The notes beneath the pieces were generated by a model. That model searched no databases. It worked only from the letters and a program-made list of their open reading frames with translations, and was not told the DNA's origin. Below, piece after piece: positions 34,275-43,203 of a DNA stretch of 64,000 nucleotides. Numbering within the stretch: the stretch's first letter is position 1; each line of letters starts with the position of its first letter. Source of the stretch: JANQFM01 sp035471925 (GTDB lineage Bacteria; Acidobacteriota; UBA6911; RPQK01; DATIPO01); assembly GCA_035471925.1 (NCBI GenBank), contig DATIPO010000264.1:14171-78170 (forward strand), in the 5' to 3' direction. A program made the translations under genes and the position numbers.

Positions 34275-37160
34275 TCACTCGCAGCGCAGGGCCGAGGCGG
34301 GATCGATGGAAGTGGCGCGGCGGGCGGGCCAGAGGGTGGCGGCGGCGGCGGCTAGCAGGAAGAAAACGGTGACCGAGAGGTAGGTGGCCGGATCGGACCA
34401 GGTGACGCCGAAGAGCAGTTCCTGAAGCAGGCGGCTGGTGAGGAGGGCGGCTGGCAGCCCCAACAGCAATCCCAGAGAGGTCAGCCCCAGTCCCTCTTTG
34501 AGGACGTTGAGAAGAATGTTGCGGCGGTTGGCCCCGAAAACCATGCGGACGCCGAATTCGTGGCGGCGGCGGGAGGCCGAATAGGCCGTCACGCCTACGA
34601 TTCCGGTGGCTGTGACGATGAGGGCGGCCAGCGCGAAGATGCCCAGCAGTTGAGCCGTCTGGCGGGGCGGGGCGATGGACTCGCGGTGCAGTTCTTCCAT
34701 CTCGTGAAAGGGTTCCAGAGGCTGGTCGGGATCGAGCCGGTCCACGGCCTGCCGCATCATGGCCGCCGCGCTTTCGGCGCCCTGAGGCGTATGCAGCAGC
34801 ACGATGGCCTCGCGCCAAGGCGAAAGGTTGAAGGGGACGTAAAGCTGGGGGCTGGGATGGGTACTGAGGTCCTCTTCGTGGACGTCGCCGACGACTGCGG
34901 TAATGGTCAGCGGACGCGGCCAGGTACCCAGGAAGAGCTTCTTGCCCAGCGCCTCGGCAGGATCGTCCCAATGACGCGCCGCCAGAGTCCGGCCCACGAC
35001 TACCTCATGTGACCCCAGGAAAGCGCCGACTTGGCCGGCTTGCACGGGGATTCCCATCACCTCGAAGTAACGTCCCGAGACCGATTGCAGTTCGGCCCGG
35101 TGTTCCTGGCTGGCGGGCCGGGGCTGGTAAGTGGCCAAAGGTTGCGAATCCTGGTCGACCGGCGAGCCGACCACAGTCTGGTACATGCTGCCTCCCGACC
35201 GATCCTCGGCAGAGCCGCCGCTAGTCGGGGGGCGCGGCGCCAGCCCGCTGTCGCCCGCAGGTTGAGGTTGGGCGCCGGACCCAGGCGGCGGGTTCCCGGT
35301 CGGATCCTCGGCCAGCCGGTAACTGCCGGTGGAGGTCCGGCCATCCAAGGGAACGTGGGCGGCCAAAGCCGCTGAGAGGACGCCGGGGCGTTGCGAGAGG
35401 TCTTGCAGCAGCGGCAGGTAGAAGTCGTTGACCTGGTCGTTTTCGAGGTAGAGCGTCCAGTTGAGCTGGACGCGGGTGGCCATGACGCGCTTGGGATCGA
35501 ATCCGGGATCCACCTGTTGCAGCTTGAAGACGCTCTGCAGCATCAGTCCGGCGGCCACCAGCAGGACTACCGAGAAGGCCACCTGAGCCACCACCAGCAG
35601 ACCTCGCAGGCCTCCGGCTCGGGGGGCCCTGTGGACGCGCGAGCGGCGGGTCAGGCCCTGGGCGCGTCCTTCCGAATGGAGCAGGATGAGTCCCGGCAAT
35701 AGGCTGAAGATGAGCGTGGCCAGGATCGAACCCGCCACAGCCAGGGCCAGCACGCCGCCGTCAATGCTGATCTCGGCGGCCCGCACGCTCAGGCGCTGAG
35801 CAAAGGGACGCAACAGCTCCAACGACGCGGTCGCCGAAGCCAGTCCCAGCACGGCGGCAGCCGAGGCTAGAAGGAAGCCTTCGGTCAGGAGCTGTCCCAA
35901 GAGGCGTCCCCGTCCCGCGCCCAGAGCGCTGCGCAGCGCCATCTCGGGAGTCCGCCGGGTGAGGCGGGCCAGGTTGAGGTTGGCCAGATTGGCGCACACG
36001 ATGAGGAAAACGCAAAGCACGGTGGCGAAGAGGACGGCCAAGGGCGTCCGGGCCCGCTCGGCCAACACGTCCTGCAAGGGGCGCAAGGTTGCCGTGAATC
36101 CGCTGTCGGCCGGGTAATCCTGAGGAAAGCGGCGCTGCATGTCCTGAGCGATGGCGGCCACCTCACGGCGGGCTTCTTCCAGTCCGGTCCCCGGCGTCAA
36201 CAGGGCCAAGGCCCGGTAGCCGCCCCGTCCGCGGTTTCCCGCCTGCGCAGTGGACACGCGGAAGGGGCAATTGGAATGAGGCATGTAGACATCAGCGTCC
36301 AAGGGGTAAAAGGGCAGCGGCGGCAGAATGCCGATGATGCGGTGAGGACGGTTGTTCATCTCCACCGGCTTATCCAGCATCTCCAGCGATCCGCCGTAGT
36401 GGTCCTGCCAGTAGCCGTAGCTGAGAAGCAGGCGTCCCTCGCCCGAGATGCGGTCGTCCTCAGGCTGCATTCCGCGGCCGTGCAGAACCTCGACTCCCAG
36501 CTTTTCGAAGAAGTCCCAGGCCACGACACCGGTCTCAACGTTGCTGGGACTGAGCCCGTCCAGCAGCGTGAAGTACATGGAATGATAATCGGCCGCCCAC
36601 TCCAAAGAGTCGGCCTGAGCATACTCTTCAAGCTCCAGCGGAGTGGAGCCCAGGGCATCGAAGCCCGCCTTGGGCATGGATTGGTTGAGCACCACCAGCC
36701 GCTGGCCTGCCGGGATGGGCAGCGGACGCAGCCACAGCCCTTCCAGCAAACTGAAGACGGCCGAAGTGGCGCCGATGCCCAAGGTCAAAGTCAACAAGGC
36801 CGCCACGACGAAGCCGGGACTTTGCTTGAGCCTCCTCCAAGCCAGGGAGAGGTCGTCGGCCCCTGCGGCTGCCGCCCGCGCGGCCCAGCGGAGGCCGGTG
36901 CCCAGCCGCCGGGCAATGCGGGAAAAACGTCCCAGACGGGGCCAATAAACCGGGTTGACGGCCCGTAAAGTCTCTTTCCAATACCACTTGCGGGCTGCTG
37001 ACTTGCCCTTTAAAGGCAGGACTTGGGTATGAAAGCGTTCTTCGAGATCGCCCAGGATGCAGTCGCGGTATATCTCAGGCAGCCAGGTCAGAATCCACTC
37101 GGCCAGAGCGGGCGGACGCTCTTGCCCGTTTCGCCGGCCTCGACGGGGATCGGAATTCAC
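34275..37160 (-). CDS. ADOP-type ABC transporter permease (acidobacterial duplicated orphan permease)
   Basis: A membrane protein of 961 residues with the layout of the ADOP family. An N-terminal prefix domain (WILTWLPEIYRDCILGDLEERF) leads to a first transmembrane helix (about 115-140). Two MacB-like periplasmic core regions alternate with two FtsX-type four-helix blocks, the second ending VTVFFLLAAAAATLWPARRATSIDPASALR. No ATPase gene lies nearby, which is why these are called orphans. The GTG start overlaps the padR stop as GTGA, so the repressor and permease are translationally coupled. By homology to MacB/LolE-like proteins it may act in export or mechanotransmission, but no substrate is known. 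Confidence 0.92.
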   Translation of the reverse strand: MNSDPRRGRRNGQERPPALAEWILTWLPEIYRDCILGDLEERFHTQVLPLKGKSAARKWYWKETLRAVNPVYWPRLGRFSRIARRLGTGLRWAARAAAAGADDLSLAWRRLKQSPGFVVAALLTLTLGIGATSAVFSLLEGLWLRPLPIPAGQRLVVLNQSMPKAGFDALGSTPLELEEYAQADSLEWAADYHSMYFTLLDGLSPSNVETGVVAWDFFEKLGVEVLHGRGMQPEDDRISGEGRLLLSYGYWQDHYGGSLEMLDKPVEMNNRPHRIIGILPPLPFYPLDADVYMPHSNCPFRVSTAQAGNRGRGGYRALALLTPGTGLEEARREVAAIAQDMQRRFPQDYPADSGFTATLRPLQDVLAERARTPLAVLFATVLCVFLIVCANLANLNLARLTRRTPEMALRSALGAGRGRLLGQLLTEGFLLASAAAVLGLASATASLELLRPFAQRLSVRAAEISIDGGVLALAVAGSILATLIFSLLPGLILLHSEGRAQGLTRRSRVHRAPRAGGLRGLLVVAQVAFSVVLLVAAGLMLQSVFKLQQVDPGFDPKRVMATRVQLNWTLYLENDQVNDFYLPLLQDLSQRPGVLSAALAAHVPLDGRTSTGSYRLAEDPTGNPPPGSGAQPQPAGDSGLAPRPPTSGGSAEDRSGGSMYQTVVGSPVDQDSQPLATYQPRPASQEHRAELQSVSGRYFEVMGIPVQAGQVGAFLGSHEVVVGRTLAARHWDDPAEALGKKLFLGTWPRPLTITAVVGDVHEEDLSTHPSPQLYVPFNLSPWREAIVLLHTPQGAESAAAMMRQAVDRLDPDQPLEPFHEMEELHRESIAPPRQTAQLLGIFALAALIVTATGIVGVTAYSASRRRHEFGVRMVFGANRRNILLNVLKEGLGLTSLGLLLGLPAALLTSRLLQELLFGVTWSDPATYLSVTVFFLLAAAAATLWPARRATSIDPASALRCE

Positions 37161-37489
37161 TCTTCAGCACCCAATTCGACGCCTTCCCAAAGGCGCACCA
37201 AAAACTCCCTGGACTGCTTGAGGGCCTCCTCGCCGGCCGCCTCAAGCTTGAAGTATTTCTTGGCCCGTCCCCCCCTCTCGGCGGTGGGCTCGCCCTTCCA
37301 GGAAGCAACCAGACCCTTCTCTTCCAGCCGCGACAGGGTCACATAGACCGCCGTAATCGAAACAGGACGGTCAATGGTCTGCTGCAACTCCTCATGAATG
37401 CGCATCCCGTAGGCCTCGTCTCCCTTGAGGCGGGCCACGGCCAGCATCACCAACTGCTCGAACTCACCCAGAAAGCCTTTCTTACCCAT
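37157..37489 (-). CDS. PadR-family transcriptional repressor
   Basis: A winged-helix protein of 110 residues. The PadR core is visible: FEQLVMLAVARLKGDEAYGMRIHEEL, then SITAVYVTLSRLEEKGLVASW and a final dimerization helix. The segment TAERGGRAKKYFKLEAAGEEAL forms the usual wing. It starts at ATG 37489, on which a perfect palindrome ends, suggesting self-repression. Coupling with the ADOP gene by a 4-bp overlap indicates that it controls that permease. Confidence 0.93.
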   Translation of the reverse strand: MGKKGFLGEFEQLVMLAVARLKGDEAYGMRIHEELQQTIDRPVSITAVYVTLSRLEEKGLVASWKGEPTAERGGRAKKYFKLEAAGEEALKQSREFLVRLWEGVELGAEE

Positions 37490-37503
37490 TCAACATAGTT
37501 GAA
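37489..37503. promoter_or_regulatory. Putative PadR operator
   Basis: Perfect inverted repeat TTCAAC-ATA-GTTGAA touching the padR start codon. A TTGACT (37526-37521, minus) lies 17 bp from TTCAAC, so the palindrome would cover the -10 region of padR. Autoregulation through such sites is common in the family. Confidence 0.6.
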
Positions 37504-37592
37504 CAAAGAAGCGCCCTGCGAGTCAAGTCCGCCTGAGCAAAATCAGCATTGTCTGGCCCGCAAAGGCCGGGACCGATACAATGGGAGGTGCT

Positions 37593-38054
37593 ATGGCATT
37601 TAAGAAAATTCTCTGCGCCGTCGACTTTTCAAACGAATCCATCGAAGGTTTGAAACGGGCCATCGATCTGGCCCGGCAGAGCTCTTCGGCGCGTTTGTTC
37701 ATCTTGCACGCTTTGGAAGCTCAACCCGTTTTCTCCCAATATCTTCCGCCCGAAGGCCTAGGAGAAATCACTGTCGAATTGCAGGAAAAGGCCCACGAGT
37801 CGATGGAGCAACTGGTCGAGCAATTCAAGTCGAAGCTCAAGGACCTCAACTTCAAGACTCAAGTGAGCAGCGGACGCGGTTTCGAGGAAATCCTGGAGAA
37901 TGCCAACGTCTGGGGCGCCGACCTCATCGTCGTGGGCTCTCACGGCTCAGCCGGTCTCGATCAGGTCGTCTTGGGCAGCACGACAGGACGCGTTCTGGAA
38001 CGGGCTCCCTGCTCAGTGCTCATCGTGCGGCCGCCTCAAGAGAGCGTCAAGTGA
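37593..38054 (+). CDS. Universal stress protein (UspA family)
   Basis: A single-domain protein of 153 residues. It begins MAFKKILCAVDFSNES and ends with the ATP-binding signature VVGSHGSAGLDQVVLGST-type loop (G-2x-G-9x-G-S/T), then LERAPCSVLIVR. It is thus probably an ATP-binding Usp. ATG 37593 is preceded by GGAGG. An ATG at 37581 in the same frame overlaps the ribosome-binding site and is rejected. Divergent from padR; no operon partner is obvious, as the ROK gene has its own promoter. Confidence 0.93.
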   Translation: MAFKKILCAVDFSNESIEGLKRAIDLARQSSSARLFILHALEAQPVFSQYLPPEGLGEITVELQEKAHESMEQLVEQFKSKLKDLNFKTQVSSGRGFEEILENANVWGADLIVVGSHGSAGLDQVVLGSTTGRVLERAPCSVLIVRPPQESVK

Positions 38055-38056
38055 CC

Positions 38057-38085
38057 TTGCGCCTTGGGGAGACCGCGTCTATAAT
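38057..38085 (+). promoter_or_regulatory. Promoter of the ROK-kinase sugar cluster
   Basis: TTGCGC (38057-38062), 17-bp spacer and a perfect TATAAT (38080-38085). The -35 overlaps the end of the usp gene. The start codon lies 23 nt after the -10. Confidence 0.65.
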
Positions 38086-38108
38086 TCGATGCCGTTTCAG
38101 GGCTCTCT

Positions 38109-39089
38109 ATGCTTCGAATCGGCATCGATTTAGGCGGAACCAAGATCGAGGGGATCGTGGCCGACGACGACCTCAACGACGTGGTGCGCCGCCGCATCCC
38201 CACCCGCCAGAGCGAAGGCTACCAGGCTATCATCACCCGCTTGGCCGACTTCATTACGCAGTTGGAAGAAGAGGCCGGGACTTCTTGCCCCGTCGGCATC
38301 TGCACGCCCGGCTCCATCTCGCCGCGCAGCCGACTCATGCGCAATTCCAACACCGTGTGCCTTAACGGACGCCCGCTCAAGACAGATCTTGAGCAGGCTT
38401 TAGGCCGCGCCGTGGCCATGGAAAACGACGCCAACTGCTTCGCCTTGGCCGAAGCCCTGCTGGGCGCCGGACGCGGATACGGCTGTGTCTTCGGGGTCAT
38501 CATGGGCACCGGAGTAGGAGGCGGCATCGTCATCAACAAACGGGTCGTCTCAGGGCGGCTGCTGATCGCCGGCGAATGGGGACATCAGAAGCTCTATCCA
38601 GACGGAAATCCTTGCTACTGCGGACAGAAAGGCTGCGTGGAGACCTACCTCTCGGGTCCCGCGCTGGAACGCCGCTGGTCCGATCTGGGCGGTCCCTCTC
38701 TCAGCCTTCCCGAGATCGTGGCCCGGGTCGAAGCCGATTCCGAGGACGCGCGCGCCCAATCTTGGAAAGGCGCTTTTCTCAACGACTTTGGACTGGCTCT
38801 CTCCAACGTCGTCAATGTCCTCGATCCCGACGCCGTCGTCCTCGGAGGCGGCGTCTCGAACATCTCCTTCCTCTACGACGAGGGCTTGGGGACGCTGCGC
38901 GAATACGTCTTCAGCGATTATTGCGACACCCCCGTCAAGGAGAACGAACTGGGCGACTCGTCGGGAGTCTTCGGAGCAGCCTGCCTGACACTAGCCGATC
39001 AGGAGGGGGAATCCGAGACGGGCCAGCACTTGGCCAATTCAGAGAGCAGCCCGGAACGAATGGGGTCCAGGGGCGACCGGACGCGCTGA
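38109..39089 (+). CDS. ROK-family sugar kinase, probably glucokinase
   Basis: A protein of 326 residues with the ATP-binding DLGGTKIEG, the catalytic Asp in ENDANCFALAEA, and GTGVGGGIV. The ROK zinc site is visible as GHQ...PCYCGQKGCVETYLSG. These features match bacterial glucokinases and N-acetylhexosamine or fructose kinases; the neighbouring alpha-glucosidase and SGLT-type symporter favour glucose. There is no N-terminal DNA-binding domain, so it is an enzyme rather than a NagC-like repressor. The C-terminal 30 residues are hydrophilic and family-unlike. Confidence 0.9.
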   Translation: MLRIGIDLGGTKIEGIVADDDLNDVVRRRIPTRQSEGYQAIITRLADFITQLEEEAGTSCPVGICTPGSISPRSRLMRNSNTVCLNGRPLKTDLEQALGRAVAMENDANCFALAEALLGAGRGYGCVFGVIMGTGVGGGIVINKRVVSGRLLIAGEWGHQKLYPDGNPCYCGQKGCVETYLSGPALERRWSDLGGPSLSLPEIVARVEADSEDARAQSWKGAFLNDFGLALSNVVNVLDPDAVVLGGGVSNISFLYDEGLGTLREYVFSDYCDTPVKENELGDSSGVFGAACLTLADQEGESETGQHLANSESSPERMGSRGDRTR

Positions 39090-39136
39090 CAAAAACATTC
39101 TTGCAGGGTTTCACCAGGAAACCGCGAGGGAGAGTT

Positions 39137-40762
39137 ATGCACGGGCAATCCGCGAGTCAGGCGGCTTGGTGGAAACAGGGCATCGTCTATCAAATCTACC
39201 CGATGTCGTTTCAGGACACCCGCGGAAACGGCAGAGGCGACTTGCCCGGCATCGAGAAGCGGCTCGACTATGTACAGCAATTGGGCGTGCAGGCCGTTTG
39301 GCTTTCGCCCATCTATCCCTCGCCGATGCACGACAACGGCTACGACGTGGCCGACTACTGCGACATCAATCCCCTTTTCGGCACCCTGGACGACTTTGAC
39401 CGTCTGCTCGGCAACCTGCATGAACGCGGACTCAAGCTCATCCTCGACCTGGTGCCCAACCACACCTCGGACGAGCATCCCTGGTTTCAGGAAAGCCGCT
39501 CCAGCCGCCGCAACCCCAAGCGCGACTGGTACATCTGGGCCGACCCCAAACCCGATGGGTCGCCTCCCAACAACTGGCTCAGCATCTTTGGAGGACCGGC
39601 CTGGACGTTGGACGAGCGAACCGGACAGTACTACCTGCATCAGTTCGTCACCCAGCAACCTGAACTCAACTACCGCAATCCACTAGTTTTGGAGGCCATG
39701 TGCGAGAACATGCGCTTCTGGCTCCGCCGGGGAGTGGACGGCTTCCGGGTGGACGTCATCTGGCTGATGCAAAAAGACGAGAAGCTGCGCGACGAACCGC
39801 CCAATCCCGAGTGGGACGGAGTCGATCCCCACGCCAGCCTCATTCATTGCTACACCCAGGACGTGGAGGGCATCCACGATCTGGTCAAGGCCTTTCGAGG
39901 CACGATCGACGAGTTCGATGACCGTTACATGGTGGGCGAGATCTATTTGCCTCTGGAGAAACTGGTGCGCTATTACGGCCAAGATTTGGACGAGTGCCAT
40001 CAGCCCTTCAACTTTCACCTGCTGGAAACGCCCTGGACAGCCTCATCGGTGCGCGCCATGGTGGAACGCTATGAGTCGCTGCTGCCTCGCGGCGCCTGGC
40101 CCAACTACGTGGCCAGCAATCACGACCGTCATCGCAGCGCCAGCCGCGTCAGCAAGCGCCAGTCGCGCTGCGCCAACATGCTGCTGTTGACCCTGAGGGG
40201 CACACCGACCGTCTATTACGGCGAAGAGCTCGGACTGGAGAACGTCCCCATACCCAAAGAGAAGTGGAACGATCCCATCGCTCATCTGCAGCCCCACTTG
40301 GTGGAGGCCATGGCCCGCGACCAGGTCCGGACGCCCATGCTCTGGGACCGCGGTCCCAACGCCGGTTTCTGTCCGCCCTCGGCTGACCCCTGGCTGCCGC
40401 TGCCCGACAACTACTCCGAGCTTACCGTCGAGGCCCAGAAGGAGGATGCGGCTTCGCACTGGGCCCTCTTCCGCCAATTGACGCGATTGCGCCAGTCGGA
40501 AACGGCCTTGCACCTGGGCGATTACCGCTCACTCGCCGTCGAGGCCGCGGGAGTGTACGCTTATGAGCGATCATCTCCGCAGTCGGACCGCTTCGCCGTC
40601 TGCCTCAACTTCGATTCCGAGGCCAAGACGGTGAACCTGAGCCGGGAGGCGGGGCACGCTGAGATCGTCCTCTCAACGCAACTCGACCGCAGCGGTCCCG
40701 CCGATCCGGCGCGTCTGAAACTGCGGGCCGATGAAGGCCTCATCGTGAGATTGAAGGATTAG
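39137..40762 (+). CDS. GH13 alpha-glucosidase-type glycosidase
   Basis: A cytosolic (alpha/beta)8-barrel enzyme of 541 residues (no signal peptide). The start MHGQSASQAAWWKQGIVYQIYP is typical of GH13 oligo-alpha-glucosidases. The nucleophile is Asp206 (GFRVDVIW), the acid/base Glu268 (MVGEIYL) and the transition-state stabilizer Asp330 (SNHDRHR). HGDNGYDV-like and LVPNHTSDEHPWF blocks complete the four conserved regions. It would release glucose from maltose, sucrose, trehalose or isomaltose-type sugars; the sequence alone does not decide. It lies 47 bp behind the ROK kinase and before the symporter. Confidence 0.93.
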   Translation: MHGQSASQAAWWKQGIVYQIYPMSFQDTRGNGRGDLPGIEKRLDYVQQLGVQAVWLSPIYPSPMHDNGYDVADYCDINPLFGTLDDFDRLLGNLHERGLKLILDLVPNHTSDEHPWFQESRSSRRNPKRDWYIWADPKPDGSPPNNWLSIFGGPAWTLDERTGQYYLHQFVTQQPELNYRNPLVLEAMCENMRFWLRRGVDGFRVDVIWLMQKDEKLRDEPPNPEWDGVDPHASLIHCYTQDVEGIHDLVKAFRGTIDEFDDRYMVGEIYLPLEKLVRYYGQDLDECHQPFNFHLLETPWTASSVRAMVERYESLLPRGAWPNYVASNHDRHRSASRVSKRQSRCANMLLLTLRGTPTVYYGEELGLENVPIPKEKWNDPIAHLQPHLVEAMARDQVRTPMLWDRGPNAGFCPPSADPWLPLPDNYSELTVEAQKEDAASHWALFRQLTRLRQSETALHLGDYRSLAVEAAGVYAYERSSPQSDRFAVCLNFDSEAKTVNLSREAGHAEIVLSTQLDRSGPADPARLKLRADEGLIVRLKD

Positions 40763-40899
40763 CTGCCATGCCAAGTCCTACACTGCAACAACCCATCGTG
40801 CTGCAACTGAGACGACTGTATGCCGGACGACTCGGTGCCCGAGGAAACCGAACAGCGCCCACAAGTCAATGACTCCACTCCGAGTGAAGGGAGGATCTC

Positions 40900-42507
40900 T
40901 TGCCTCTAGACCTCATCGATCTGATCATCGTCGTCTCCTACTTCTTCGTCGTCCTCTTCATAGGCTTTTATTTCGCCAGAAAGCATGCCGGCACCGAAGA
41001 CTACTTCCTGGCCGGTCGGCGGCTGGCTTGGCCGGCCGTGGGTTTTTCGCTCTTCGCCTCCAACATTTCCAGCTCGACTCTCATCGGACTCTGCGGCGCC
41101 GCCTACGTCACGGGCATTTCGGTTTCCAACTACGAGTGGATGGCGGCCGTGGTCCTGGTCTTTTTCTCCATCTTCTTCATCCCCTACTATCTCAATTCCA
41201 AGGTCTACACCATGCCCGAGTTCCTGGAGCGCCGCTTCCGTCCAGCCGTGCGCTTCTATTTCTCGGGACTTACCATCATCAACAATGTCTTCATCGACGT
41301 GGCCGGAGCGCTCTACGGCGGGGCGCTGGTCATCAAGCTTTTCTGGCCCGATTCCAACCTCATCCTGTCGGCTTTGGTTCTGGCCTTGGTGGCCGGCCTC
41401 TACACCGCCGCCGGCGGACTCTCGGCGGTGGTCTACACCGACATGATCCAAGCCGTCATCATCATCATCGGATGCATCGCCATCACCTTCATTGCCTTGG
41501 GAGAAGTGGGGTCCTGGGACGCGGTGATCAACAACACGCCCCCTGAAATGCTCTCCGTCGTGCGGCCTATCGACGATGCCACCATGCCCTGGCTGGGGCT
41601 GCTGACCGGCGTCCCCATTCTGGGTTTCTATTTCTGGTGCACCAACCAGTTCATCGTGCAGAGGGTGCTGGGGTCGAAGAACATCCGCCATGCCCGCTGG
41701 GGCGCCCTCTTCGCCGGGCTGCTCAAGCTTCCGGTGCTCTTCATCATGGTTTTCCCGGGGGTCATGGCCCGCCAGCTCTTCCCTGACTTGCCCGCCGGCG
41801 ACATGGTCTTCCCCACCCTCATCACCGAACTGCTGCCGCCGGTCTTCAAAGGCCTCATGCTGGCCGGGCTCGTGGCCGCCATCATGTCCAGCGTCGACTC
41901 CACCCTCAATTCGGCCTCGACCCTGATCACCATGGACTTCGTGCGCAAGTTCGCGCCCCACACCTCCGACGCTCGCCTTACTTGGATTGGACGCTTTTCA
42001 ACCCTGGCCATCATGGTGGTCGGGGCCTCCTGGACGCCCGTGGTGCAACAGTACCAAGGCCTCTTCGACTACCTCCAGAACATGCTGGCCTTCCTGGTGC
42101 CTCCCGTGGCCGCCATCTTCATCATGGGACTCTTCTGGCGACGTTCCACCGGCAGCGGCGCCCTGGCAGCCATGATCGTTGGACACGCCGTGGCAGCCGT
42201 CATGCTTGTGCTGCGCAGCGACGCCGTCTTTCCCAGCATCGAGGGCACCTTTCTGGGAGACGTCGCCGCCCTGCACTTCCTCCTGCATGCGGGAATCTTC
42301 TTCGGGCTTTCCTGCCTGACGGTGTGGGTGGTCAGCCAAGTCACCGAACCGCCCAGCGAAGAGCAGGTGCGCAACTTTGTCTTCAACCCCGAAGTGGTCA
42401 AAGACGCCACCGCCGATCTGCCCCCGGTGCCCTGGTACAAGGACTACCGCTACCAGTCCGCCATCCTCATCGGACTGACTCTGTGGCTGGTTATCGCCTA
42501 CTGGTAA
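40900..42507 (+). CDS. Sodium/solute symporter (SSS/SGLT family)
   Basis: An integral membrane protein of 535 residues with about 13-14 helices. The sodium/solute family blocks are present: FLAGRRLAWPAVGFSLFASNISSSTLIG near the N-terminus, GLYTAAGGLSAVVYTDMIQ, and the Na+-site helix MLAGLVAAIMSSVDSTLNS. This pattern is close to SGLT-type sugar symporters. Translation begins at an unusual TTG (40900) with AAGGGAGG immediately upstream. Position after the kinase and glucosidase supports sugar uptake. A short hydrophilic loop before the last helix is normal. Confidence 0.92.
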   Translation: MPLDLIDLIIVVSYFFVVLFIGFYFARKHAGTEDYFLAGRRLAWPAVGFSLFASNISSSTLIGLCGAAYVTGISVSNYEWMAAVVLVFFSIFFIPYYLNSKVYTMPEFLERRFRPAVRFYFSGLTIINNVFIDVAGALYGGALVIKLFWPDSNLILSALVLALVAGLYTAAGGLSAVVYTDMIQAVIIIIGCIAITFIALGEVGSWDAVINNTPPEMLSVVRPIDDATMPWLGLLTGVPILGFYFWCTNQFIVQRVLGSKNIRHARWGALFAGLLKLPVLFIMVFPGVMARQLFPDLPAGDMVFPTLITELLPPVFKGLMLAGLVAAIMSSVDSTLNSASTLITMDFVRKFAPHTSDARLTWIGRFSTLAIMVVGASWTPVVQQYQGLFDYLQNMLAFLVPPVAAIFIMGLFWRRSTGSGALAAMIVGHAVAAVMLVLRSDAVFPSIEGTFLGDVAALHFLLHAGIFFGLSCLTVWVVSQVTEPPSEEQVRNFVFNPEVVKDATADLPPVPWYKDYRYQSAILIGLTLWLVIAYW

Positions 42508-42664
42508 AACTGGCAAAAAATCCGCACCAAAGTCTGGCCTGATGAAATCAAGCCTCCTGCCACACCGGGTCTTGAAGAGGCTTCTCGTCCGCAACAAGGG
42601 TGTGTCTAATCCACAATTTTCAAAAGGAATACTCCTACTTATCTTTGTTATTAACATATTTTAA

Positions 42665-42694
42665 TTGATATTTTAGAAGTTCGAATGGTAGACT
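42665..42694 (+). promoter_or_regulatory. Promoter of the cysteine-rich peptide gene, in an AT-rich pocket
   Basis: Bases 42600-42690 are clearly AT-rich compared with surroundings. TTGATA (42665-42670), 18-bp spacer and TAGACT (42689-42694) form a plausible promoter about 42 nt before the start codon. TTGTTA with TATTTT just upstream is an alternative. Confidence 0.5.
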
Positions 42695-42736
42695 GCTCGC
42701 TCAATGCCAACAAATTGCCGAAAAGGAGTAAGCTTA

Positions 42737-43000
42737 ATGAAACGAAAACTGTTTATCGTTGGTTTGCTGATGGTCTTGTGTATGGGAGCGTATCCCTTGT
42801 TGCAGGAGGCGAGCGCCGACTCTATCTGCCAGCAGTGGTGCCTGGACAACTTCTCCGGCAGCCCTCAAGTCCTGACAATCTGCCAGAACAACTGCGTCAC
42901 CAACAACTGCGACGTGGGTTGCTCCCTTGCCTGCGGCGCCAGTCCCACGGCCTGCAACCAATGCCTGACCTGCTGCGTCTTCGGATTCGGCTGTCCCTAA
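42737..43000 (+). CDS. Small secreted cysteine-rich peptide
   Basis: An 87-residue precursor. ATG 42737 has AGGAG 8 nt upstream; an ATG at 42704 in the same frame lacks one. The first 29 residues form a signal peptide (MKRKLFIVGLLMVLCMGAY, then LLQEASA before DSICQQW). The mature part is about 58 residues with 12 cysteines in patterns such as CQNNC, CDVGC, CLTCC and a final FGFGCP. It is nearly free of charge. An even number of Cys suggests a disulfide-knotted or metal-binding peptide. I do not recognise the family. No modification enzyme, protease or dedicated exporter gene is adjacent. Confidence 0.8.
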   Translation: MKRKLFIVGLLMVLCMGAYPLLQEASADSICQQWCLDNFSGSPQVLTICQNNCVTNNCDVGCSLACGASPTACNQCLTCCVFGFGCP

Positions 43001-43203
43001 GCCGGACCGACCGCGATCTCTTCAAGGCTGCCTCTGGAGCGAAGCAGCGTTGGACAGATTCTAGTCACCGACCGACCCACGAAGGCCACGCGGTTCTGAG
43101 AATCCGAAACCCTGGAAGCTGAGGCCGCCGTGGCCTTTTCGATGGTGCTCTCGCCCCTCGATTGGTACTCTTCTGAGACATTCAAGCGTGAAGGGGAACC
43201 GAG

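Noticed and set aside
38576..39136. Upstream extension of the GH13 gene into the ROK gene
   Set aside because: The residues are the ROK gene read in another frame; the family start is at 39137.
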